Origin: Hirsutella rhossiliensis
Taxonomy: Eukaryota; Ascomycota; Sordariomycetes; Hypocreales; Ophiocordycipitaceae
Reading direction: 5' to 3'
Length of the DNA stretch: 64,000 bases
Assembly (NCBI RefSeq): GCF_020360975.1
Contig: NW_025408675.1
Coordinates: 186,001-250,000, forward strand
Made by a program: the position numbers and the translations under genes. Positions 13,901 through 24,343 of this stretch are shown in pieces. The notes below the pieces were generated by a model, which did not search any database, had not been told where the DNA came from, and saw only the letters and a list, made by a program, of their open reading frames with translations. Position 1 is the stretch's first letter, and each line of letters starts with the position of its first letter.

Positions 13901-13987
13901 CGCGAGGGTTCTAGGCGTATGCTTTTTTCGTATTTTAGGCTTGGTTTCGAAAAGTTAGCTAAAAAGACGTGATAATGTTTTGCGCTT
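7967..13987 (-). mobile_element. Tad1/I-type LINE, full-length copy C, youngest in the window
   Basis: A complete 6.0-kb element on the minus strand: 3' T-run at 7,967-7,974, 5' end near 13,983, flanked by a 13-bp target-site duplication. ORF1 (about 13,800-12,230) shows alanine/proline repeats near 13,030-12,950 and zinc knuckles near 12,430-12,230 (CYRC..FGY....C, CAFC..KH....HSC, CYNC..EH). ORF2 has the endonuclease near 12,120-11,600, the reverse transcriptase SYIDDFSIS motif near 10,045-10,010, RNase H near 9,100-8,860, and a terminal Cys/His motif near 8,400. It keeps more CpA and CpG than its neighbours, so it was mutated less or later, but it still has no long reading frame. Inside it, about 9,254-9,625 matches RIP-mutated copy A almost exactly. 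Several G-runs are one base shorter than in copy A. Confidence 0.85.
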
Positions 13988-14000
13988 TTATAGCCTATAT
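13988..14000. repeat. 13-bp target-site duplication, right copy (LINE copy C)
   Basis: Identical to 7,954-7,966. It directly follows the 5' end of copy C and is followed by the continuation of the interrupted element. Confidence 0.9.
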
Positions 14001-16129
14001 ATTAGGATCGTAAAAGAGGTCGAAGCTAAGGCTAGCTTTTATCTAGGCTTCCTTCCTCTTATAAGCTATAACCCTAGGCCTCCTATCGAGCTTAGGAAAG
14101 TCGGTAGAGGGGATAGGGGTTATAACGTTATAGGCTAGATATTATATAGGGATATAGCTATTATCGATCTTATAGAGGTACGGCTCTTATAATAAGATAA
14201 GGTCCGCTCTTATTTCTAGGGCCTGCTCTAAGATCGATAGGTTAGCTATTTCCTACCTATTAGTATTATACTATATAATACTAATAGGGTTATAGTTAGG
14301 CCTAGGAGGCCTAGGGGGCTTCGGGGGCCCTATAGGCGTAAGGGGGCTAAGGCTATTAGGCATTAGTTATTCCCTTATAGACTCCGTATTATACCTTATT
14401 AGTTATAAGGTGTTCTCCCTTATAGTTATAGTATTAAACCTTAAAGTAAGAGCACCCTTAGCTAGCCTTATAGCTAGGGTAGCTATAGTCCCTAGTTAGG
14501 TGCTTTTCTAGGTAAAAGGCATACTTAATAGGCTACTAGTAGGTCCGGGGGTTATAGCTAAAGGAAAGGTATCTATAGCACTACGTACGTATAGTATATT
14601 CCTTATAGGCCTTAACTTAAAGCTATAGGCCTACTATATAGAGGCCTTTTTTCCGGTATTCGGCCCTTATAGCCTCCGACGGGACTATAAAGATAACGGA
14701 CCCTGCCTTTTACGTTAGGCCTAGGGTGCCTAGCTACCTAGGCTGCCCTAGGATATCGATCCCGCTAAAGGTCTTAGCCTCTATAGCGAAGATATTAAGG
14801 ATAGGGGTTTCTAAGAGGTTAGGGACGCTCTAGGCTACTAGCTTAGTCTAGCTAATAAGGAGGTCGGCCGATTTAATAGGCAGTCCCTTAAGGTATAGGG
14901 ACTACTTATTCCGCTACTCTAGAAGCTTCTTTACTATATAAGGGGCTTTTATCGTTATAACTATATTACCTTTATTTAAAGTTAATAGAGCTAATATAGC
15001 TAGTTCCCCTATAGCCTTATTAAGCTCGTTACGAAGAGTAATAGGGCTAATAGTCGGCGTTAGCGATCCCTTCTTTAGCTTTAAGATAAGCTAGAAGTCT
15101 TCTTTTATATTCCTCTTAGCTAGGGCCCTAGCTAGGGCCTTAGCCGGGGCCTTAGCCCGGGCCTTAGCTAGGGCCTTAGGCGCTTTCTTTATAGCGACCT
15201 TAGCCTATAAGCTAGCTTTAAGATTTCCTTTCGTGGCCTTAGGCTACTAGGTGGCCTTAGGCTAGTACGGGGGCTGTTATAGGGGCTATTAGCGGTCTAG
15301 GGTCCCTATAGCTGCCTTTTCGAGCCCTTTTATAAGGGTCTTATAAAAGGGTTCGATTTTTTAGGCTTCCTTAAGGGCCTATAGGGCCTATTAAAGGAAG
15401 CCCTAGGCCCGGTCCCTTAAGAAGGGGTGCTAGGGCTAGGGCTAGGGCTGCTATTACTATAAGCGTTAGAGTATAAGCTAGGTAGGCGTAAGGCTAATAG
15501 GGCTACTAAGAGCAGCCCCCTTTTATCCCTTTACCTACTTAAGGGGCTAGTTTAGCTAGAAGTAGCTAGCTTAAAGTAGGGATAGGCTAGGCCTAAAGAT
15601 ACTAATCTTAGGCCCGCTAGGCCCGCTAGGCTAGATCGGGCTAGTAGCCTAGGTAGGTACTAAGCTTATTTCGTTATCTTCTATCTTAATATCCTCTTAG
15701 CCTTAGTCTTAGTCTTAGGCTTTAGGCTTCCCTTCTAAGGTTCTTAGAGGGCGTTAGCTTTCTAAGGCTTCTTCTAAGCGGGCCCTAGCCTTTAAGGTAC
15801 TTATTTCGTCCCCTATATTAAAGGGGGGGGGGGGGTCGAGGGGGCCCGCCTAGGGCCTAGGCCGGGGTCCTGGGTCGGGTCCGGGCTTGGTTGCGTTTGC
15901 GGGGGGTACGTATTAGTCAGCGAGGGCGGGGAAGGGTTTTCCACCCGTACGGGGGAAAACCTAGCCTAGCTCGCTATCTTCGGCAGCATATTACGCACCC
16001 GCTAGTAGCTGCGCGAGGCTGCACTTAGGGGGGCGTAATATGCTATTCGCGAGGGTTCTAGGCGTATGCTTTTTTCGTATTTTAGGCTTGGTTTCGAAAA
16101 GTTAGCTGAAAAGACGTGATGATGTTTTG
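13988..16129 (-). mobile_element. LINE copy B continued (5' half, also called D here), mosaic RIP state
   Basis: The 5' side of the element interrupted by copy C: the start of ORF2 (endonuclease), all of ORF1 and the 5' end (ending GATGATGTTTTGC near 16,126). From 13,988 to about 15,822 it is heavily RIP-mutated. After a G13 tract (15,823-15,835) the last 290 bases are almost free of RIP and nearly identical to copy C. The tract is 4-5 G in the other copies. No coding capacity remains. Confidence 0.75.
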
Positions 16130-16935
16130 CTCGAGCCCTTCTATAAAGGTCTTATAAAAGGGTTCGATTTTTTAGGCTTCCTTAAGGGCCTAGAGGGCCT
16201 ATTAAAGGAAGCCCTGGGCCCGGTCCCTTAGGAAGGGGTGCTAGGGCTAGGGCTAGGGCTGCTATTACTATAGGCGTTAGAGTATAAGCTAGGTAGGCGT
16301 AGGGCTAATAGGGCTACTAAGAGCAGCCCTCTTTTATCCCTTTACCTACTTAAGGGGCTAGTTTAGCTAGAAGTAGCTAGCCTAAGGCAGGGATAGGCTA
16401 GGCCTAAAGATACTAATCTTAGGCCCGCTAGGCCCGCTAGGCTAGATCGGGCTAGTAACCTAGGTAGGTACTAAGCTTATTTCGTTATCTTCTATCTTAA
16501 TATCCTCTTAGCCTTAGTCTTAGTCTTAGGCTTTAGGCTTCCCTTCTAAGGTTCTTAGGGGGCGTTAGCCTTCTAAGGCTTCTTTTAAGCGGGCCCTAGC
16601 CTCTAGGGTACTTATTTCGTCCCTTATATTAAAGGGGTCGAGGGGGCCCGCCTAGGGCCTAGGCCGGGGTCCTAGGTCGGGTCCGGGCTTAGTTACGTTT
16701 ACGGGGGTACGTATTAGTTAGCGAGGGCAGGGAAGGGTTTTCTACCTATATAGGGGAAAACCTAGCCTAGCTCGCTATCTTTAGTAGTATATTACGCACC
16801 CGCTAGTAGCTACGCGAGGCTATACTTAGGGGGGCGTAATATACTATTCGCGAGGGTTTTAAGCGTATACTTTTTTCGTATTTTAAGCTTAGTTTTAAAA
16901 AGTTAGCTAAAAGGATATAATAAATTTTTTTTTTG
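16130..16935 (-). mobile_element. LINE copy E, 5'-terminal fragment
   Basis: This piece corresponds to copy C from about 13,175 to 13,980 (ORF1 start and 5' leader) and is RIP-mutated. Its high-coordinate side ends in a T-run at about 16,921-16,935, where the sequence switches to a copy in the opposite direction. Confidence 0.7.
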
Positions 16936-18825
16936 AAAGGATCCCCTATTAGGGCCCTAGAAGCTGAAGCAGCCCTCCTATTACTAAAGGTATAGTTTAA
17001 AAAGGCATGCCTCTCCTATACCCTTCGAACCCTATACCTCTTACTAAATCACCCTATAAAGTAAGCTTATAACCTAGCTATATAGGATAACCTCGCTAAC
17101 TTAGGCTCCGACCTAGGAGCCTTAAGCTATATTAGGCCCTATACGTAACTCTTCCGCCTCCTTAAAGGCCTAGTAGCTATTATAGGGCCTAACTATAGCT
17201 TAGAAAGAAGGAAAGCTAGCTAGGAGCCCCTATAGGCTTTAGAGCCTAAGGCCTTTATTACGATAATAAAGGCCCTTAAGCCCCTAGCTAAGAAGTAGTA
17301 CTAATGCCTCTTAGCTAACCTAGCTAGCCTAGAAGACTTCGGGCTATAGCCCTTAGTCTTTTATACTAATAGCTTTAAGGGGTACCCTAAGGGGTCCCTT
17401 ATAAAGACTAACGCTTGCTCTTTTTATAAGATAGGCCTAGAAAATAGGCCTAGTAAGGCGTACTATAAGAACCTAGGGCCCTTTATTATAGGGCCTAACT
17501 ATAGCTTAGAAAGAAGGAAAGCTAGCTAGGAGCCCCTATAGGCTCTAGAGCCTAAGGCCTCTATTACGATAATAGAGGCCCCTAAGCCCTTAGCTAAGAA
17601 GTAGTACTAACGCCTCTTAGCTAACCTAGCTAGCCTAGAAGACTTCGGGCTATAGCCCTTAGTCTTTTATACTAATAGCTTTAAGGGGTACCCTAAGGGG
17701 TCCCTTATAAAGACTAACGCCTGCTCTTTCTATAAGATAGGCCTAGAAAATAGGCCTAGTAAGGCGTACTACGAGAACCTAGGGCCCTCTATTAAAGTAG
17801 CCGACATAGAGCTATTCGCGTTACTAAGGGTCCTAGAGGACCTAGCTAAGAGGCCTCGGCCTCTAAGGTCTAGCCCCCTTAACCCCCCTATAGAGGCTTA
17901 TATCTTTATAGATAGCTAAGCCGCTATATATAAGGCTAAAGGCTACTTAGACCTAGCTATATGTATTAAAAGGCTCTTAACGAACCTAGAGGCCTTCTAT
18001 AATATACGGCTATACTAGTGCCCTAGCTACCTAGGGATCTTCGGTAATAAGCTAGCTAACTAGCTAGCTAAGAGAGGCCTAGGGGCCCCTATATAAGGGA
18101 CCCCTATAGTCTCTATTAGCTACCTATAAAGAAAGGTCCGATAAGCTACTAAGGACTACTAAAAGGGCCTCTAAGCTACCGAGGCAGCTAAAGGCCCTAA
18201 GGCTAAAGGCTTAGGTAAGTACTATACGTTTATTTAAAGACCCCCCGCCTAGCCTTTAGCCCGGAAAAGGACCTTATAGGAAGGCCTAGGCCGACCCTTT
18301 CGGCTTACTACTAACTTCTCCTCGGGGCTAGCTTCCTATTATCCTTCTTAAAGAGGGTTAATAAGGTAGGCCAAGACGACTACCGCTATAGCTAAGGAAG
18401 GCATACGGCTAGGCACCTTATCCTAAGGTACCCGAACTATAGGAGGGAAAGAGAGGTCCTATACCGGGCCTCGAAGGGATAGAAGGAGGCCCTTAGCCTA
18501 CCTTTTCTCTATAGCACTAAGGAAGGAAGGGAAGCCCTTTTAACCTTCTTAGCTAAAATAGAGATAGGAACGGCTAAGTAGCTCGAAAAAGAGTAACCTA
18601 GGGGCCCTAGGGCCCTTAGGGGGGAAAAACACCGCGTAAGAGGAACTAGATTAACCTTTCTTTTATCTCTACCTTTATAGCTACCCTTTCCCTAATTAGT
18701 TATAAGCCCCTAGGCTCTATAGCTAGCTAGGGCTGCTAATAGGGGCCTAGGCCCTTATTAGCCTCGCTATAGCCTTAGAGGCTATATATACGTAATAATA
18801 TAAAAAAATAAAAATAAAAAGCAAT
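16936..18825 (+). mobile_element. LINE copy F, 5'-truncated, plus orientation
   Basis: The 3' third of the same LINE on the plus strand: the end of the reverse transcriptase region, RNase H (mutated TDGS and D-S-Q-A motifs near 17,355, 17,660 and 17,910), the C-terminal Cys/His tail near 18,380-18,430, and an A-rich end at 18,795-18,825. It contains a 306-bp tandem duplication. It is heavily RIP-mutated and stop-riddled. Confidence 0.75.
17178..17789 (+). repeat. Tandem duplication of a 306-bp LINE segment
   Basis: The segment starting TATTATAGGGCCTAAC at 17,178 recurs at 17,484, a shift of 306 bases. The two units (17,178-17,483 and 17,484-17,789) cover the start of the RNase H region and differ by scattered C/T and G/A changes, so they have been mutated partly independently. 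Confidence 0.75.
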
Positions 18826-19406
18826 ACTTATACCTAGACTTATAATAAGGGTAAGTACCCTTATAAGTAGGCTTAGTAAGGTAGGTAGGGCGCTCTTAAA
18901 TTAATAAAATAATATATCTTTAAGCCTCGAGCCTAAATATATATAAATTACGGAAGCAGCCTACGCCTGCCTCGGTGCCTATAGGTGCGAATAGCTTTAC
19001 TTTGCAAGGTGCGTATAGAGGGGGGCGCGTAGTAGGCGCGGGCAAAGTGCGCACCTAATTATGCGGTATCGGCGTTGCGCCTTAACAATCTACACTGCCC
19101 CGCTTTCCTGTATGCTGTCTATCTAATCCTGCACGCCGGTTAATAAATAACATAGGCCCCTTTTTTTTCAGCTGGTTAACAGACACGTCGGCTGGCTAGA
19201 CCCCCTTTAAATTATAAAGAGTTTTTGCATTTAGGAGATCTTCCGCTTTTCCCCTGTGCGGTAATACAACCTTTTCTCACTTTGTTGCCTAAGGCAGTCT
19301 TAGGTTAAAGCTCTTCGGACAGAAATCACACACCGCTTTCTATAGGCTCCCGTTTGAAAAAGACGGCAACCATCGGCCGCTTATCAACCTTGGCGGGCGA
19401 AGCATC
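18826..19406. other. Edge of AT-rich block and COG8 upstream region
   Basis: AT-rich repeat-like sequence continues to about 18,950. The composition then becomes normal and CpA/TpG are common again, marking the border of the gene island. About 450 bases of ordinary non-coding sequence precede the COG8 start codon. No further gene is seen. Confidence 0.6.
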
Positions 19407-20678
19407 ATGTCCGAGGCTCTAGGTGACCTGCTCGGCCTTGGTCAGACCGCAGATGCCACGGCTCTGGCGTATCTTGCCAGCCTCGCTGAGCATCCCGCCG
19501 ATACGTTCCGCTCGTCGGAGCCACAACGCCTCGCCCAGGCATCCCATTCACTGCTACTATCCGTGCAGGCTCTCTCCAAGCGCTCCCACAAGCCCATTGT
19601 CGACTCGGCAGCCGGCCATGCCTCTCTGCGGCGAACACTGCCCGTGCTAGGCCAGAGGATATCCGAGTTGAGCCAGGCAGTTCCCCGACTTGACACCGCC
19701 GCTGACGCCTTCTCGACAACGTTTGGCAAGACGAGCGAAAGCAAGACAATTGCCCGACGTAAGGAGGCACTGAGACTGCTACACAACGCTGAACGCTTAG
19801 TCGATGTCATGGAGCTTCCGCCACTCTTGACTTCGGCCGTCAATACTATCCCCGTGAGCCACTCCTCAACTCTCGACTTACACGCCCACGTTCGACGCCT
19901 CGCCTCGCTTTACCCTCGATCTCCACTCGTCTCGTCTGTGCTGGGTGAGGCCGACGCAGCTATCCGCCAGATGGCAACTGATCTGATTGTCGCCCTCAAG
20001 ACACCCGGTCTCAAGCTTGCTGCGGGACTTCGCACCGTCGGTTGGCTCAAACGCATACTGCCCGACCTCGTGCCTGGCGTCCACTCAGATGACACACTGC
20101 CGGCCCTCTTTCTCGTATGCCGTTTGATGACACTGTTAACGACTCTGGCCGCGCTGGAGCCTCTGCGAGAGCTTGCCGTCGAAGAGAGGCTCCGCCAGGC
20201 CAAATCGTCTAGCGCTTGGTCAGGGGGCCAACATACGGAGCGCTATCTCAAACGCTTTATCGAGATTTTTCGCGAGCATGCCTTTGGTATAGTGTCAATG
20301 TCTAAAAACGTCGATGCCAGCTTCATATCGTCGTCGAGCGCTGGAAACAATGCTCTTGACACACCACCCTCAACTCTGCCTACATTTCCGCTGCACCTCG
20401 TGGGTCTGCTGCTCGATACTTTACGCACATATCTGCCCAATGTCAAAGACCAGACATCTCGCGACAGCATCATCATCCAGGTGCTTTATTGTGCCGGAAG
20501 TCTGGGCAGGCTTGGCGCCGACTTTGGATTGCTTCTGGCCGCACTTGGCGTCAACGAGTGGGCAGACCTTGTCAAGCGCCATCGCCTACTGGCAGGGCGG
20601 CTCGAGTCCGTCATTGGAGACTACCGAGGCAACCAAGTTACCATTCCGACTGCGAGTGCCCCCCAACCTGAGACATAG
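19407..20678 (+). CDS. COG8: Conserved oligomeric Golgi complex subunit 8 (Dor1-like)
   Basis: A single uninterrupted reading frame of 423 residues. The N-terminal half matches the Dor1-like family pattern: a DTFRSSEPQRLAQ block near residues 33-45, then ALSKRSHKPIVDS and a long helical stretch to about residue 150 containing NAERLVDVMELPPLL. The rest is helical with an RYLKRFIEIFREHAFGIVSM motif near residue 280. COG8 belongs to lobe B of the COG tether, which captures retrograde vesicles at the Golgi and maintains glycosylation enzymes. The start used is the first ATG, 3 bases after an upstream GC; homologues begin similarly. The length is within the fungal range though short. HEM25 follows on the same strand 400 bases downstream with no functional link. 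The TE block ends about 450 bases upstream. Confidence 0.88.
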   Translation: MSEALGDLLGLGQTADATALAYLASLAEHPADTFRSSEPQRLAQASHSLLLSVQALSKRSHKPIVDSAAGHASLRRTLPVLGQRISELSQAVPRLDTAADAFSTTFGKTSESKTIARRKEALRLLHNAERLVDVMELPPLLTSAVNTIPVSHSSTLDLHAHVRRLASLYPRSPLVSSVLGEADAAIRQMATDLIVALKTPGLKLAAGLRTVGWLKRILPDLVPGVHSDDTLPALFLVCRLMTLLTTLAALEPLRELAVEERLRQAKSSSAWSGGQHTERYLKRFIEIFREHAFGIVSMSKNVDASFISSSSAGNNALDTPPSTLPTFPLHLVGLLLDTLRTYLPNVKDQTSRDSIIIQVLYCAGSLGRLGADFGLLLAALGVNEWADLVKRHRLLAGRLESVIGDYRGNQVTIPTASAPQPET

Positions 20679-21078
20679 CGCCGCCCCCTGATTGTCTCTT
20701 TCCGGGCGAATCGGCACGCGTCGAGCTCTGGGAACCGCCAATGTTCCCCTCCCAGCCTCCATGCATTTGTGGCAAGCAATGCCTTTTGGTGCCCCGTCTT
20801 GCCACCGCATATTGAATGATACTGGCAATGGGCAGCATCGGTTGACAGCGCGGCTATCGAGGAGCCTTCGGCCAATCAGAATCCATGCACCTAATAAATG
20901 CGGGACTATGCAAGACGACCAGGTGAGGAAAAAAAGTAGTACATCACACATATCTCCCCGGACCGGAGTCGGCGGCTGCATGCTACGTAAGGGATTGCCA
21001 CTGCCCCCACGGCTTACCTCACGCCCTCGTTTTGTTGCTCGCATCATCAACCAAAATGGGAGCACGAGATTGCCGACA
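20679..21078. other. Intergenic region COG8-HEM25
   Basis: 400 bases of normal composition between two genes on the same strand. It should hold the COG8 terminator and the HEM25 promoter. A reading frame runs through it by chance (20,692-21,441) but shows no recognisable protein. I see no other element. Confidence 0.5.
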
Positions 21079-22072
21079 ATGAACGAGACGCGATCTCCGG
21101 CCCGTGCCAAGCCAGGTTGGTTGGTCCCCAGGGTCTGTTTGGTGCAGCATCACTCACAGCCCCCCGTCCCGAACAGGACTTCACTTCGCCTCCGGACTTG
21201 GATCAGGCATAGCGTCGGCCGTCATTTTGCAACCTCTCGACTTCTTGAAGACCCGGGTGCAACAGACGGGCCGCCCATCGCTCTCTGCTTGTCTACGAGA
21301 CGCGAGACGATCCTCCCAGCTTATCCGCACCTTGTGGCGAGGCACGGTTCCTTCAGCGCTGCGTACTGGCTTCGGCTCTGCTCTATATCTTACCTCGCTC
21401 AATGCAATCCGCCAGCATGTGCAACAGATGGGCGATGCTGAAGAGTGGCGCCGGGAAACCGGTGGCTCATCTGCCCTGCCCGACCTGACCTATACGGCCA
21501 ATTTGGTATCCGGTGCCATGGCCAGAACGATTGCCGGATTTTGCCTCATGCCTCTGACGGTTATCAAGGTTCGATTCGAGTCCAGTCTGTATTCGTATCC
21601 GTCCATGATAGCCGCGGCCCGAGAAATACAACGGGCCGATGGTCTTCGTGGCTTCTTCTCGGGCTTTGGCGCAACGGCAATCAGAGATGCTCCATCCGCT
21701 GGCATGTATGTAGTGATCTACGAATCGTTCAAGAAGCGGATTAACTCCTGGGTGTTCACCTCTTACCTCGACACCGGACACGCCACAATATCAGGACCAG
21801 TGGCAAGTTCGATAAATTTCAGCTCAGCCATTGTCGCGGGAGCCGCCTGTTCCGCAATCTCCAACCCCTTCGACGCCATCAAGACGCGAATACAGCTCCA
21901 GCCGCATCAGTTTAGGAACATATGGCAGGCAGCTTCTGTCATGGTGGCCCAAGACGGATTCCGGTCGCTCTGGAATGGATTAGCTTTGCGCATGAGTCGG
22001 AAAGCTCTCAGCTCAGCGTTGGCCTGGACAGTGTACGAAGAACTCATCCGTAAATCGAGTGTGACGGCATGA
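21079..22072 (+). CDS. HEM25: Mitochondrial glycine carrier (SLC25A38/Hem25 family)
   Basis: Two exons, 21,079-21,115 and 21,177-22,072, joined across a 61-bp intron (GTTGGT...CAG), give 310 residues in frame. All three mitochondrial-carrier signatures are present: PLDFLKTR, PLTVIKVR and PFDAIKTR, each at the end of the first helix of a repeat, giving the usual six-helix carrier of the inner membrane. The LWRGTVPSALRTGFGSALYL stretch is the family-specific part shared with yeast Hem25 and human SLC25A38. These import glycine into mitochondria for 5-aminolevulinate, the first step of haem synthesis. The splice is supported by homology: the reading passes from the short leader straight into the conserved GLGSGIASA helix. 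It converges with the SR-like gene 149 bases downstream. The family call is strong; the substrate is taken from the family. Confidence 0.9.
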
Positions 22073-22221
22073 AATGTTGTTTCTTGATCAACTCAAATGG
22101 ATTGGGGAGAAGCTATAACATCAAGGAGTGGAGAACAGCCAGTCAGCTGAGTTTGCGGCTTCAGCAGGCCCGAGTCCCCTGTACTTCCTTGCCATGGGCA
22201 GTCTGTAGGATCCTCGAAGAA

Positions 22222-23481
22222 TCAAGCGGGACGAGCGCCTGCGAGATACATGAGAAGACCCGGAGACTTGCTTCTCTTCCGGTCGTTCTTTTTGCGAACC
22301 CATTCAAACTCGGGCTCATGATGTTTGTGCTTTTTTTCTTCGATCAACAAAGTGCTACCGCTGCGCTTTTCACGAATATATCGGGTATGCTTCCAGAATT
22401 GATCCTGTTCCCACTCGGGAACCCAACGCTTGATCAAGACGTACTCCGGGTCCTGTCGGGGGGATTAGTCGATACTGGCGCATGACACGTGACGGCTATC
22501 GCTTCCCTTTGGGGCCAGGGCAACACTTACAGAGTCAATGTCATAGTCGACGCGAAATGTTCGCAAGGTCTCGACGGACAAGTGTCTACGTGCCATGCGG
22601 GTGTAGGTCGGGCGAGCAGCCGGCTCGGGGGGTGACTCTGGAATCCTTTGCTTGTTGACAATCGCGGAAATGGCCTTTTCGTCGAGACCCGACCTGATAA
22701 GATCCTCTTGAAGACGACGCTTGTACTCCTTTTCGTATTCTTCCTTTTTCTTCCTCTCGCAGGCGATGCGATCGGCTTCTTGCTGCTTGTAGCGCTCGAC
22801 GGCTTCAGCCGCCTCTTTGTCGCGACGACGCTTCTCTCGGGCTGCCTCTTCCTCTTCCCTCAGTCGCTTCAGGTCAAGCTCCTTCTTGATTCGCTTCTCT
22901 TCCTCAGTACGTGCTTCACGTCCTTTAATGTCATCAAGCTCGCGCTTAGCGCGCTGCAGCTCAGCGTCATCACGATACTCCTTGGCCAATCGCTGGCCCT
23001 CTTTGTCACGGGACTGTACGAGACGAAGCTGCTCAAGCTCGCGGCATGCCTGCTCGGCCTCCCATTCCTGGCGTGTTTTGTATGTGGATGAGCGGGAATG
23101 AGAACGAGAGCGGGAGCGAGAGCGGGACCGGGAACGCGAGCGGGAGTCAGAGCTGTGGCGGTGGCGGCGGTGGACGAGTTGGGAGCGGCGGCGGCGTCCC
23201 TCGCTGACATCGTCGTCATCGGAGGAGTGTTCACGATAGAACTTGTTGTTGTTGATAAAGACTGGGTTTGCGGGACTGGGCCGAGGCCGTTCGCGGGAGC
23301 GGGAACGCGAGCGAGCAACGACAGTTGTGTGCTGCTCCGGAACGAGATAGCCAGGCGCAGCCGGGACGGTATAATGGACTCGCGGACGCGGAGGACTTTG
23401 AACGTAGCGAATTGGCTGTGGCGAGTAGCCCCGGTGGCGGACGTGGATATCAACGTCGTCGTCGTCGTAGTAGCCAGCCAT
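22222..23481 (-). CDS. SR-like coiled-coil protein, function unknown
   Basis: Two exons on the minus strand, 23,481-22,531 and 22,452-22,222, with a 78-bp intron (GTAAGT...CAG), give 393 residues. Without splicing, exon 1 reads into 21 unrelated residues, while splicing adds a tail rich in tryptophan, lysine and glutamate (IKRWVPEWEQDQFWKHTRYI), so the join is well supported. The N-terminus is Asp-rich followed by Arg/Ser dipeptides (about residues 57-65 and 112-130, an RSRSRSRS run). A charged helix of about 140 residues rich in E, K and R follows (about 150-290). RS repeats occur in splicing-related and other nuclear proteins, so a nuclear role is plausible but not shown. No RNA-recognition motif is visible. 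It is a common type of conserved hypothetical protein in Pezizomycotina. Confidence 0.75.
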
Positions 23482-24343
23482 GACTCTTGTGACTGGCCAC
23501 GGTGGAGGAAGAAAAATATGGGAGGTTCAACGAAGTATCAATATGAGAGAGGTGGGTCTCGCTCAGCCGAGTAGGCCGTCAAGAACGTCCGAGATCAGAG
23601 GGTTGGGGAGATGGAGGGAAAAGGATGTAGCGCCAAAGGGCGGAGGACGGGTATGGTATATTTAAGTACCCCCCATGAAATATCCTGTCTATCTATTATG
23701 GATGCGCATATGCATGTAAGACTGGCGTGGCGTCAGCGAGTAAGGCAGCCTATTAGGGGACTGGTCCAATTTTGCGCTTCCTACTCCGTAAGGCTGAGCG
23801 GGGCTGAGAAGTGTGGACTGTCGGAAAGGGTGGGGAGGAGCCCATGGATAAGCGCCTGGTGCGGCTGGCGGCTAATTTCCGATGCTACTCGAGCAAGGAA
23901 TGAAGTAGCAGTGCAGCACTGGCAGCTTTGCAGACACACGACACCGGGTATCCTGTTCCTGTGCCTGTCCAATGGTGATCCATGGGCAAGCGCCTCATCA
24001 TGGCGGTCATAATCTTAAATACACGTTGTTGGCTGCCGCCGTCCCAACTAAGTCTCGTGGTCCGCTCGCGAAGGTAGGCGGGAGCGGCCATTGTTGGAAA
24101 ATGGTACACTTCGTGGGTTGGAGGACGTGGGCGCCGTCGTAACCGCCCGTCGACATTTTGATTCCAGACGCAAGCCCGGGCATGGAGATGCAGCATCTCC
24201 GCCCTGACGGCTGGTGTTCCGTGCACGCCCTGCTCAACGTATCTTGTCCAACCGGACCTTCTCATGGTGGTGAAGCATCACAGGGGGAACGTTGCAGGCG
24301 GAGAGAGCCACTGATGAGTGCAGGTATTCGCAACATTCGTCAT
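23482..24343. other. Intergenic region upstream of SR-like gene, downstream of prefoldin
   Basis: 862 bases of normal composition. It holds the upstream region of the SR-like gene (right side is its 5' flank) and the 3' flank of the prefoldin gene. Several short reading frames cross it on both strands but none resembles a protein or has splice-supported extension. I see no RNA gene. Confidence 0.5.

Noticed and set aside
1..18825. AT-rich block as a centromere or a CRISPR-like array
   Set aside because: The repeats are ordinary LINE and LTR copies with target duplications and RIP, without short regularly spaced units. A centromere cannot be judged without chromatin data.
20692..21441. 249-codon open frame on the plus strand
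   Set aside because: Most lies in the COG8-HEM25 spacer and its end overlaps HEM25 in another frame. Only its MNETRSPARAKP part is used, as exon 1 of HEM25.
22648..23574. Hydrophobic open frames on the plus strand opposite the SR-like gene
   Set aside because: They are antisense shadows of the Arg/Glu/Lys-rich coding strand; leucine/valine richness is the mirror of its codon use.
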